The position numbers and the translations under genes are program-made. Source: Drosophila miranda (taxonomy: Eukaryota > Arthropoda > Insecta > Diptera > Drosophilidae). From it: a stretch of DNA of 64,000 nucleotides. Location of the stretch: contig NC_046675.1 in assembly GCF_003369915.1 (NCBI RefSeq), forward strand, positions 26,908,001 through 26,972,000. The letters run 5' to 3'. A model generated the notes under the pieces. The model was not told where the DNA came from. It ran no database searches and was given only the letters and a program-made list of their open reading frames with translations. Positions 33,936-45,254 of the stretch are shown here, piece by piece; the stretch's first letter is position 1; every line of letters starts with the position of its first letter.

Positions 33936-36369
33936 TTTCTTTTTCCTCAGTACGAATTTGTACCAAAGGGATTGGGTGAGTCTTTGGAAGCGCGTGAAGT
34001 CGGAGTGGCGCAAGATACCTTGCCAGCACCTACTAAATTTAGTCGCGAGTATGCCAATACTTATTTGGAATATGATAAAAGCTAAGGCCCTTGGGAACAA
34101 ATATTTAAAAAAAATTATTAAAGTAAAAGGATCTCTTTGAATTGAAATTATTGTCTTTTTTCATTCTCACTAAATTAAAGAATCTTAAAAAAAAATCACA
34201 AGGATTGATTCATTCTTAAAGATTTTACAAGCGCTTAAAGTGAAAAGTGATAAGCATGTATTCACAAGTGAACACTGTAGGTGTTTCCACTTCACGCGCT
34301 CGCCCTACCTCTGGCCAAAAACAACGGTAATTTTGGCCACCCTCTGCTGGAACGGCTGCGGCTGGCTTAATCCGTGGCTTATGCAACGCGGGCTCCCTCT
34401 ATATTATTTTACGCTTTCATGTTTCTTTAAATATTCTTACTTTAATACCATTTTAATCCGGCCTCAGTTTCTCTCAAATTCGAAATGGACAATAATTTCG
34501 AATTTGAGAGGCTTTAGGCAACAAAAAAAAGAACACCACAACGTTTGACCCAAAAGAAAAAAACGAAATACATGCTGAAATTATGTTTAAACTAGTATCC
34601 CTGTAGTTTACACACCAATACCATACATGCTTAATGGCATAGGTGTAGGTAAATAAATACGATATTTACGTGAGTTAATTTAACTCAGACCCCTACAGAG
34701 ACTAACCCACCAACAGCTCTTGTTACCAGCTAACACGAGGAAGAAAATAACATTAAATGTGAACTATTTTTTGTGTGTGAATTATGTTCTTTTGTGTGTG
34801 ACTCTGACGGGGTGCACGAGACTATAAGTGTGGGAGGCACTGCAACGATCAGGCTTCATTTGCCCTGGAACCAACGCTGGTCCTCTTGCCCACCGTCTCA
34901 CGTCACGCGCTTCTCGGCTTACACACACCCAAAAGGAACAAACTCACTGGACATAATTCACTCGGCATATTCACGTTGGACAGGTCACGAACACAAGTAA
35001 CCGTCTCCAGGTAACCTTCTGTCCCGGTTCCGGTGGCTGTATTCCGGTCCGGCTATGAGCAAAATATACTGCGTTAAACCCCATTTGAGTGGCCCGCCTT
35101 CTTTTTTTTTTACTCACATTCAAATTTCGGTCTTAACCATACAAGTCCTCGGTACGGGTCGACTTTACCCTGGCGTCCACGCTCCATGATTTCTGTAATT
35201 CAATCAACGTTTTCTGATAGTTTTCTCGTCTATTAATTCTTTTCAACCTCAATAATACATCAAGCTAATCTCCCTAATCACTATCTAGCTAATCCTGTTC
35301 TACTCCTTATATCCCCAGTACGAATCCCAGCGCCCACACGATATCACCATACACCATCAAGCCTCCCTGGAATTCCGATAGATGGCGCGTCGCCCTCAGC
35401 CCTGGGTAAACTATCGCTCAGGTGGGACTGGAACATTTTTAGTACGGAAGGAAACGTAAGGTCTGGAATGTTAAGTCATTGTTTCTGGTCAGCAGGTATC
35501 CGCTACGAGTATGGAAATACCCTATTTCATTTAATTAAAATTAAAATTCTCTTTTCCAAGCTTATTTAAAACATTATTAATGACTTCTTCTTAGGTTGAC
35601 ATTCTTAGACCTATTCATTCCTTTGATTAGTTTCCTGTATATATACATATACCAACCACTAACTGCAAAATATCGTTAATGGCTTTAAAACAGAGACTGA
35701 CTAGTTTATTCGTTAATTGGAGCCTGGAATGACAAAAAATTTCTGAATTCTATTATATTCTTTTTCCTTTATGTATATTTTTTTCATAATGTACTCTAAG
35801 GCGATAATAGCAATACAAAACAATTTGTATGCCTTACGTTTATAACATAATGCATATTTTATTTTAACAGTAATTTTCATTAATTTTAAAAATTTCTGGT
35901 AAAAGATAGTATCTTTGAAAACAGTCGAAATACAGCTCCAACATTGCGGTTGAGGTGGTTCGGTAACGATAGGCTATAAATTATCTTGAGAGTGTTAGTA
36001 AACGGAAAACAGGCCACACTACCATTCACACAGGGAGACAGATACAATTTTATTTTTCAATTCAAATTCAACGTGTAACAGAAATTTATTGGCTTTGCTT
36101 GAATTTTTTTTATACAGACAACATCAATTCTGGAGTATCATTTTGGTTTTCGCATAAGGTATATTAACAATGTGGAGTAATATTATAAGTAAAACAAGCT
36201 ACATACATACAGACGTAAATTTAAACGCCATGCGAAGAAATTATCCCTTATCTGATCTTAAGGTATATTTGTCAACAAAAAAACAAAAATGCCTGCTAAA
36301 TGCACAATGAGTAAATAAATAAAAGTCTTAACCAAGATATTGTCTTCTATAAGCTCGTAGTTGGGCGGC
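33936..36369. other. Intergenic, with a possible small plus-strand exon and a hairpin
   Basis: After a strong polypyrimidine/CTCAG at 33,930-33,950 a 44-codon frame is open (YEFVPKGLGESLEAR...LEYDKS, stop near 34,085). No start codon joins it by canonical splicing, so it is not called. A 16-bp perfect stem lies at 34,471-34,510. The rest is AT-rich without coding. A minus-strand AATAAA at 36,090-36,085 suits the sideroflexin 3' UTR. Confidence 0.35.
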
Positions 36370-37627
36370 TTACAAGCCCTTGTTGTACCAGACGGTGTCT
36401 AGTTCGGGACGTTTCTTCTCAATATTTTCGCGAACCTCGGGTTCCAAGCTTGCCACCTTGATGGCAGCCCGCTGTTTGAAGAACGCACAGCCCAGTGGTG
36501 TGGCAAATATGAGCACGAAACCGCAGAATAGGGTTTGGATAGGAGCATTCGATTTCGGGTATTTGGCTAGGAAGCCCCTCCTTTCAAGCAAGTTCATGAG
36601 CATCGGAGTCAACGCTTGAAAATAATTAATATGTTAGTTTTTGTAAATCCGTACTTCTCATATTTGAGGCTGGGACTGGACTTACTCATTCCTGGCAGGG
36701 CCATGCAAATTCGACTCACTATTACCGCCGATATGCCAACACAAGCGGCCTTCTTGGACACGCCCACCTCGGCGTTCTTCTCATCCAGCAATACGACTCC
36801 GTTGCGAATCTCCCTGAAAGTATTTCGAGTGAATTATTATGTCAATTTTTGTCCCAGCTCCACTTACTGCATTCGCATGCAGGGAATGTTTATGCAGTTG
36901 GCGGCGGCCACAGCTACGAGAGGCACCATACGACCCACCAGTGGATTCATGTTCTTTACGGCCCGATTGAGAGAGAGCGCCGTGGCCAGTGCTCCGCCGG
37001 TGGCCAGGCAGTACGAGGTCAAAAGTTGCCTGGGGAGAGAGGCAAACATGCTTAATATGTGGAATCGTACTCACGGCTGAGGTACCTACGAGTTGCTGAG
37101 GGGCGAAGTACCCGAGCGGTTTGTGTAGTTGACAATGGCGTTGAAGGTTTGATTCATCCACTGCCAGAAGACAACGGCGCCCGTGCTTTTGTAAAAAGCC
37201 ATCATTCCTAAAAAAGCGATACGTACACCATTACAACACTATTTTATTAATCAAAGCGCGGAAGCAATTTCTGGAATGGTACAATTGAATCACAAAAGTT
37301 GATGTCCCACTCACCGCCAGTGATCAGCATGTTCATGGGCATTTGAGCCGACATGCGGCCAATTATGATTTGCTTATCTCCCGTCTCCGGGTGAAAGGCC
37401 GAATCATACAGGTACTTTGCTTTCCACACATCCTCAATCGTTCGGCACTCAGTCACCTCCTTGCCAGCTCTGTACTTCAACACGATCTGGCGGGCCTGCT
37501 CCAGCTTCGTGTTGGTGGCCAGCACGTTGAGCGGATTGGTAACAAGCAAGAAATGCTTTGCCCTGCCCACATAAGTGCTCTGGTCATATTTGGGCTGGTC
37601 AATATCAACACGGGGCAGTGGGGTCAT
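36370..37627 (-). CDS. Sfxn1-3: Sideroflexin (SFXN1/3 type) mitochondrial carrier
   Basis: Exons (minus): 37627-37315, 37207-37090, 37029-36868, 36813-36686 and 36614-36370, 321 aa, the usual length (human SFXN1 is 322). Family marks: [80 protein letters not shown], a C-terminal NKGL. SFXN1/3 proteins import serine into mitochondria for one-carbon metabolism; the MSAQ(M)PMNM motif favours SFXN1/3 over SFXN2. The start at 37,627 (MTPLPRVDI) is chosen over an in-frame ATG at 37,672 because it gives family length and sits just after a probable TTTGCAG acceptor. D. melanogaster counterpart is probably CG11739. Confidence 0.94.
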
Positions 37628-40600
37628 TTTCGAAAAGGCTGCAAATTGGTCCCGCCTATTGAGATTAGTCAAATTTTAATTAAAACGTACTGCACCTCTG
37701 ATAAGATATTACTCTAGAACTGAGGTTGGATTTGGGATTGGATTCTGGGGGTCTGCCATAATTAAATTCTAAATCGTATGAACTCAATCGGAATACTCGG
37801 GCAAAACACTCCTTATCAGAGGCGATGCTTGTGACCCAACGGTTCTGGCCTTATCTCGCTGGTAAACAAGTTTCTGCCGGGGAGCCGTGCGATTCTGTTT
37901 TCGAAATACATATACATACATACACATATACTATACGTATATGTGCGCACACCACACACACATCAGAACATGGGTATCTACATCTGTTTCTACATTTGTG
38001 TATGCAGTGCTAATATATTGTGATTTTTGAATTTGTTTGTCAGCTGTCAGCACAGCACGGTTGCCATCAACTGTTCGAATATGCAGAATACAATCTGTTT
38101 GTAAACGTTATATAATTCAACTGGGTCTACGACAACATAATCGACAAATCCATAAGCCTTATCAGTGGGGCCCAGCGTACTGCCCAGCATACAACTCAGC
38201 TAGAGAACAGGTTGCAGAATTTACACGCCCGTACGTAGCCGTGTGTGTGCGTGTACAAATTGTATAATCTTTCCACCCGACAGCACTTACACACGCACAG
38301 AACTCTCGGACCGTTGGTTGCTACCACTTTGACCGTTGAAAAACGAATGAGACACGACGCCGAACGAACCCTCCGCCGGCCAGCTGTCTGTCGTCTGCTT
38401 GCTCCAGAAAGCTTTCGTTTGGTTCTTTTAAGGCCTGTGTGTAACGGTTATTTTGGAGCCCACTGTATTTCGGCCTCGCTGACATTGAGAATTCTGGAAA
38501 AGGGCGAGAGAGCTTTTCTGCGCTACTATCACTTTAACAGCGGGACTTTTAAGCTGCCCAAGCTTTTGGACAGCCTGCTGATAGCATTTACTATTCGCCC
38601 ACCCTCCCCAATCCATTCCTTGTTCAGATAATTATGATGGAACCGAACGCTTTTGAGCTTTTATACTTTGGACCACAACATAACGTCAAACATACTATAG
38701 ACATACAGACTATAATATGTACACATATCTGGTCCAACGAGCAGGTGGGGTGGGTCAGCGGTGGCCGATTAGGCCAACGGCCTAACCTCAAATTCACCAG
38801 CGAATAAGCAGGCATCCCAAAGAAGTTTTAGTTTTCTAGGGACAACACAGTTGTCTCCCAATGATTGGCATAATTCCATTTTATTCATTTACAGGCCAGA
38901 CTTAATAGGAAAGGAGCAGGCAGAAATAGGTGCACAGAAACTCAGATTGTCACTCATCTCTCTTGATGAATTATAGCATCGTTCCAACTAACACGAACTA
39001 CTTTATTCCGCTGGAGTTTACAAAGATACCGCCAGGCCCTAGCCCTCTTTGCCGACCGATCCGATACATGGTAGCCGAGCTGACCAGAAACATGACAAAG
39101 ATACTGTACCTCTAATGAGAGACATTTAAGAAGTGCCCACCATATGCCCAAGAAGGATTGCAAGTTTTATAAGGGAATACGGATAGGATACCTGTTGACC
39201 ATACGTCTGATTAAGGAAAATAGGTGCCCAGAACCAGCAGTATCAAGACGACCCGAAACGGACCTACTGTACGTCAGTACCTCATCTCAACGTCCGATTC
39301 GGAAACACAGCTCCTTGAGCAATAGCCAATATATTTTCAGCCTGTTTGGCGCTATACGAATCCAATACGGAAAGCGGATGTGAAAAGGTAGTTTTTTGCC
39401 ACCTATTTCGTTATTCTAATTTAGTTGTAAAGGTCAAAGAACATTTGTCTCCTGAAACGTTTTGTGTATATTTATGCATTTATTTCCGGAATTCATTGTT
39501 AGACTAAACATAACATCAACAGTTTTGTATATTAGCAATAGTTTATTATGTTGTTTATTGTTTTGTTAGTGTACATCCCACGAATAAGTGTGGGTTTTGC
39601 CCTCTGAAGTTTATTTTTAAACGGGCTTCGTACTCGTAATTAAATTTGATAGGTTCAATATAGTTTTCACAAACAATTATAGTCGTAATTAACACAAATG
39701 TCAGATGTAAATATGTAGGTAATAGGTAATATTGTATTGTGTGGTTTTTGTATAGTATATTTTGGTTGTACTCGTAAAAGTGTATCAATTATTGTACATA
39801 AATATATATGTATAGTTTGTATGTATGTATGTATGTATGTATGTATGTGGCGTGAGTGTGGCGTGGGTTTTGTCTTAGTGTTTAACTCTTAAGTAAACAT
39901 GATCCACATCATTACATAATTTTGCTAAATACTCGTATATAGTACTCCGTTTATAGATTGCAAATTGCATTAGATACAATTAAAAGTAACGCGAAATATA
40001 TAATATTTGATTTGAGTCTGTCAAGGATACATATATGTATGTACTGTACTGTACTGTGTGTAGATATCAAATAATTTGAATAGAACACTGGTATAAGTAG
40101 ATACCTTCATAGTCCGTAACGCTCTGTAACGATCTGTTAAATTGTTGATTTCGCCCTAATAATTGAATCGAACTGCTAATTTAAGTTTGTCATCGAAACA
40201 ACACTGAAACTATTTGAGTTTACTTTGAGTTTAGGAGCAGTACTGGAATATCATGGAGTACTGGGTGCACAGAGTCAACTGAGAGTGCTGCATGTCCTGT
40301 GGAAGCGTACATATAAGGTATTGCAGTTAAAAATTTCTCCCAATGATTACCATCATTAACTTAATATAATATGTACAACGTGATCGGAATAACTTCTGGC
40401 TTCACTGACTGTCTTTATAGAGTAAGGGAGTCCGGAGGAAGAACATTGTACCTGGGCAATGCCCGTAGTAGCATTTGAGGTGTGACTATGTTTATAGTAG
40501 TTATATGTTATACGACATACACTTATGTATGTCTTTGTGGGGAGTTTCAGCCGGCGATTGTTCGTACGTTTTATGGTTGTATCGTAGTTGTTCCATTTAC

Positions 40601-42784
40601 TGGATTAAGACTACTATCTTTAGCTTATAAGTCGATTCGATTCTGGGAAGTTGCGTTCGGCTTCGGCTTCGGCTTCGATAAATCATTGGATTCAGTTACT
40701 TGGGTTCCATTTCGGTTCCTTCATCATATGTATATACTGTATATACTCATATACCTACTAAGCATTTACATCCTTTATCTGTATCTGTATCTTTGTATGT
40801 AACTATATCTTTACTTGTATATGTTGTATATGTATGTATTTATGTATTTTGTAATTGTATGTATAAATATGTTTATGTTTATGTTTAGGTAGACATATAT
40901 GTATGTATGAATGTGTGTTGGTATGTAACTATGTATCTTTTGAGCGCGTCCTTATAGCAGTGCATTGCTCTTTATGCTATATAGTAGTAGTATTAATGTA
41001 TATCCTCGTATTTGTCTTACACATTGCTTGCAGCTAATTCTGATACTGATTCTGTGTCATGGTCAGATCCATCTGGTTTTGCAAAGCAGCTTTGGGCAAA
41101 GTGTGGTAAATGCAGCTGGATTTGGCCTGGATCTTGGATCTGGATCTCGGTCTCGATCTGGACAGCTGGGAGGAAAGCCAAAGTGCGCCAAAAATAATGT
41201 ACATATATGTAATCAGTATTCCCTAAGCTGGAATGATTCCGCATTTTGGATTTTTACTTTACTCGGATTGCTTGAGTGGGAAAATAATTAAATGTTAAAT
41301 CAATGATTAGCCTGATTTGATTTTCCATCTATCAATTGAACAAGTAATTGCTATGCCTTGAATCCGCATCACCATCAAATGAAACGAAAAGTCATTTTAA
41401 ATTCTGAAGATCTATCACTTCCTAGTAAATATTGTTTCGATTTATGCGCAACAATTTGCACCAAAAATTGACTTTAAACGTTCACTGTTCGTGCTTGAAT
41501 ATATGTGATTTGTATAATGCTTTTTAGTTTATTTATGCTCCCGCTCATACTATTTACATCCGAAAATTGACGCGATTAATTGCCATAAGGTATTCTTTTC
41601 TTTTCTTTTCTTTTCTTTTTGTTTCGTTCCTTTTCTCTCGCTTGGCCCTTGCTTCTTTATTTCTCTGTTCTTTGCTATTCGAACTTTCTTTCGGAATCTA
41701 AACCCAAATGTCTTCGGCCAAACCTAGGACGATTCTCGTGGAATCGAAGTGGCTATATTATTTGAAAATGTATTATTTAAATATAAAAAATATACATACA
41801 TACATGGGTGTTGGTTTTTTCATTCATCTTGTATATGAGAACCAAAAATAAAATATCCGAAAACGTAAAAAAATTCGTTGCTCTTGTTCCGCGGCGCAGG
41901 GATATGCGCTCCTGGTCTGGATCGACCAGCCCGGAGGCCAAAAGTCTCTACGGGCGTTTTCGTGTACATCGACTGCACAAGAAATAACAATGGAGAGATC
42001 CTTAACGAGATACATACACTAAACTATAAAACTAAAACTAAAACTAAAACTAAACTAAAACTAAGCGTGATCAACTGTTTAACAAAGCGATGCGATACAA
42101 AAGTATATACATGCAGATACATACTTATACGATATACATACATGCATACATATGCATAAATATATGTACATATGTTGTATAATGATCGTATAATTAGTTT
42201 GATTTGTGGTGTGAGAAGTTTGCGTTGTTCTGTTCGACTTGTTCCTTAAAACCGTTTTGCAACAAATTCCTCTGTTCCTCTGTTGCTTGTTTAATTGCAT
42301 TTGTCTCCCTATCTACAGTGCTATTTATCCGGTATGTGTACTTTAATTGTGGCTGCACTCTCGTACATATGTATATGGTTTGTTATTTGCCTAAATATCA
42401 TTAAATATTGTATATGTATATGTTAGTAAATATATAATATATATAATCATCTTTTATCTTTTTATCTTTTTGGTTTATAGTTTATCGTTTCTCTCTTCGG
42501 TTGGTGCAATGTAAAAATCCATGTAAAACGCGATTTGAGTATTCAATTTGTCCACTAATTAACATTAAATGTACGAGTCGGTTCCTCTTACAATGACGAA
42601 CTCCTGCGGTTGTGGCGGCTGTGGCTGGCGCTTCAGTTTGTTGTTGATGCGACTATGCACGACTCTCCTCTGAATATGAATATGCAAATGCATGGGTGTG
42701 TGCTATGTACTATGTATTGTATGCTTCTTTATGCACTATACTATAAGAGTATATGGTACTTGGTGTTGGTATCCTCTTGGTTGC
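37628..42784. other. Long non-coding stretch: sideroflexin 5' region and exchanger 3' flank
   Basis: No gene supported. It holds microsatellite-like tracts: (TATG)n at 39,820-39,848, (TTTTC)n at 41,597-41,620, (AAAACT)n at 42,030-42,062 and GGCTTC repeats at ~40,658. The sparse, biased sequence from ~39,400 to 42,780 could be the long 3' UTR of the minus-strand exchanger gene, but no poly(A) site can be fixed. Confidence 0.35.
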
Positions 42785-45224
42785 TTAGAAAGTGCCTGAA
42801 GGGGAATTAGGCAATTAGGGGGAACGTCTTGTGGAAATGGATTTGGATACTCACTGGGACACTCTGGTGGGTTCATATAGCCAAAGACATTCAATTCATA
42901 GAGCGACGCCAGCGTGATGAAGAACAGGTACCAGAGCATCAGAATTATACCCAGGCGCTTGTCCAGCTTCCAGCCGTTCAGGTGCGTCGAGAGGATCAGG
43001 AAGACGACGGTAGAGAAGAGCGAGAGCGTCGAGTAGGCGAGACCTGGAATGGTTGAGGAGAAGAGAGGGCACTCAAAGATTAGACCGGGTGACGGCCAGG
43101 GCTGCTGCTACGTCAGCTAGGCGAACTGTTAGAACACTCATGCCAGGCATACCACACACATGTTGCATACGACGAGTACTACGGGCGGGGGAGACACAAA
43201 CGGGCGGGCGGGGAAGGGGGAGATGGGGGAGAGAGTACATACCCTTGGAGATGACATTCACGTGCGAGCCGGGCTTTATGATGGCCGTTTGTATGAACCA
43301 TGGAAGACCTAAGCACACTAGGATATCAAAGACATTCGAGCCAATCGCATTCGACACGGCCATGTCGCCGTAGCCCTCTTTGATAACGGCTATTGAGCTT
43401 AGGGCATCCGGCACAGAAACGCCAGCAGCCACGAAGGTGAGGCCCATCACGGTGTCGGGGATGGCCAGGGTGGACCCGATCACGGTGATCATCCACACCA
43501 TAAAGTACGAGTAGAACGAGATCCAAACCATCGATAGCAGGAACGTGAACGGATACCAGTTGCGGAACTGCTGCTGCCGGCAGTCGGGCATCGTCTTCTT
43601 GCACAGGAAGTGTATCGGATACACTACATACCAGGCAACCAGCGCTGGAAGACCGGCCTCCGTCGGTCGCATTAGGGGATCTGGGCGGGGCTCGCGCTGC
43701 TTGTCCGTCGACTTGTAGTAGCCAGTGTCAACGCCAGTGGGAGCAGGGGCGCCCACCACTGGGCCTTTAGCCGCACTTGCACCTGCACCCGCACCCGCGG
43801 ACGCCGACGCAGCCGCAGCCTCGCCCGTCACAACAGACTCGGGCTGATCGGAGTTGTAAGCCATGTTCTCCTGGCCCTGTCCCTGGCCTTGACTGAACTG
43901 CCCCATACCCCAGTCGTCGACCGGTGGTTGGCTTGGCCTGGCACTGGCGGCCGCTGGCTTCGGTTGGTTCTCCTCGCCCCAGGCGGAATTCGGGTCCCAG
44001 CTGGCATTGGTGTCGCTGTAGTTCTGATATTCGCCCTGGGGTTGGGTGATAGTGGCGTCCACGCCATCGCTGGACTCCTTGGACATGCTCGTCTGTTGCT
44101 GTTGTCCCTGTCCTGCACTGCCCTGGGTGTAGGAGCTCTCGGGAACATTCTTGTAGGTCACCAAGGCCGACTGCTCCTCCTTGCTGGGCAGCTTAAACGG
44201 CAAGTTCAGCCCGAGGGCCCAGCGCTCCAGCTCCGTGTTGAAGTGGAGGGCCACACAGTATCCCACATAGCAGAGCAGCATCACCACGGACTCGAACTGG
44301 AGAGAAAGTCGAAGATTAGTCTGCGGTCTTACGTGGCTTTCGCTGCACTCTCCGCGCACTTACACAAGAGATGACGTCGTTAAAGATAATGATCAGCATG
44401 ACCAGGATAGAAACGCAGTAGAAGAAGCAGTCCCGCACCAGTGGCCACCAGTTCAGCTGGCAAACGGTTCCCGAGCACAGGGCACAGACTGATATCACGA
44501 ACATAATATTGAACACCGCCGAGCCGATGACTCCGCTGATCCCAATGTCGTCCTTGGCGAAGAACACCCCTATGACCACGGTGGCCAGTTCGGGGGCCGA
44601 GCTGCCGGCAGCCATGAATGTGGCGCCAGCCACATCCGGAGAAAGCTTTAGCTCTGTAATAAATATTTGGAGTTAGTAGAGCGCCCCAGCGGAAGCTTTG
44701 GTCCGGTCCGGTCCAGTCCCTCAAGTCTCCGGGCTCACCTTCGCACAAACGGTCCAGGCTGGCCACGAAGTACTCGTCGCACACGATGGCCAGGCCAAAG
44801 AAGGTGTAGACGGCCACCAGGATGTGCAGGATAAGTCCGCCGTGCTGGCGCGCCCACTTGTTCATCAGTGGCTGAGGAAACTGCTCGATGGCCGGCGGGG
44901 TGCAATTGTCGCGCCTGGGACGCCAGGTCGGGACGGCTCCATGCAAGTGAGTGGCCTCGGTGGCTTTCGGGGCCTGTGGAGGGAACAATTGGGTGAAGCC
45001 AACCAGTGAAACGCCTATCAGACCCTACTCACATCAAATGGCGTGGTGCTCTCGAGCTCTGGATTCATCTCGGTAGTTACTTCTCCATTAGCTTCGGCAT
45101 CGCCTTCATCCTCGGCCAGGCTGCCCACGTCCAGTGGTAGCGCCGATCCCTCCCTGGTGTCGCCCTTGGCCGAGTAGATGCTGACGCAGTAGTAGATCAG
45201 GAAGAGCAGACCCATGTTCCACAT
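42785..45224 (-). CDS. K+-dependent Na+/Ca2+ exchanger (NCKX/SLC24 family)
   Basis: Exons (minus): 45254-45033 (coding from 45,224), 44973-44739, 44653-44364, 44296-43243, 43043-42855 and 42795-42785; ~656 aa. An N-terminal hydrophobic segment (MGLLFLIYYCVSIYS) precedes an acidic extracellular loop. The alpha-1 repeat is GATFMAAGSSAPELATVVIG and the alpha-2 repeat is GLTFVAAGVSVPDALSS with GSNVFDILVCLGLPW; both line the ion site. A long Gln/Ser/Ala-rich cytoplasmic loop lies between. It exchanges Na+ for Ca2+ plus K+ at the plasma membrane. The frame stays open to an acceptor at 45,255, so an earlier 5' exon probably exists (candidate donor after YD at ~47,253). The last exon may be only 11 nt. 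D. melanogaster counterpart is probably CG1090. Confidence 0.9.
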
Positions 45225-45254
45225 ACGGGCGCGACGGGACCGGCGACGTACGAT

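Noticed and set aside
38245-39383. ORFs of 60-128 codons upstream of sideroflexin
   Set aside because: No motifs and no consistent exon structure; treated as intergenic.
39820-39848. TATG tandem tract considered as a CRISPR-like or satellite array
   Set aside because: A plain tetranucleotide microsatellite in a eukaryotic genome; no spacer structure.
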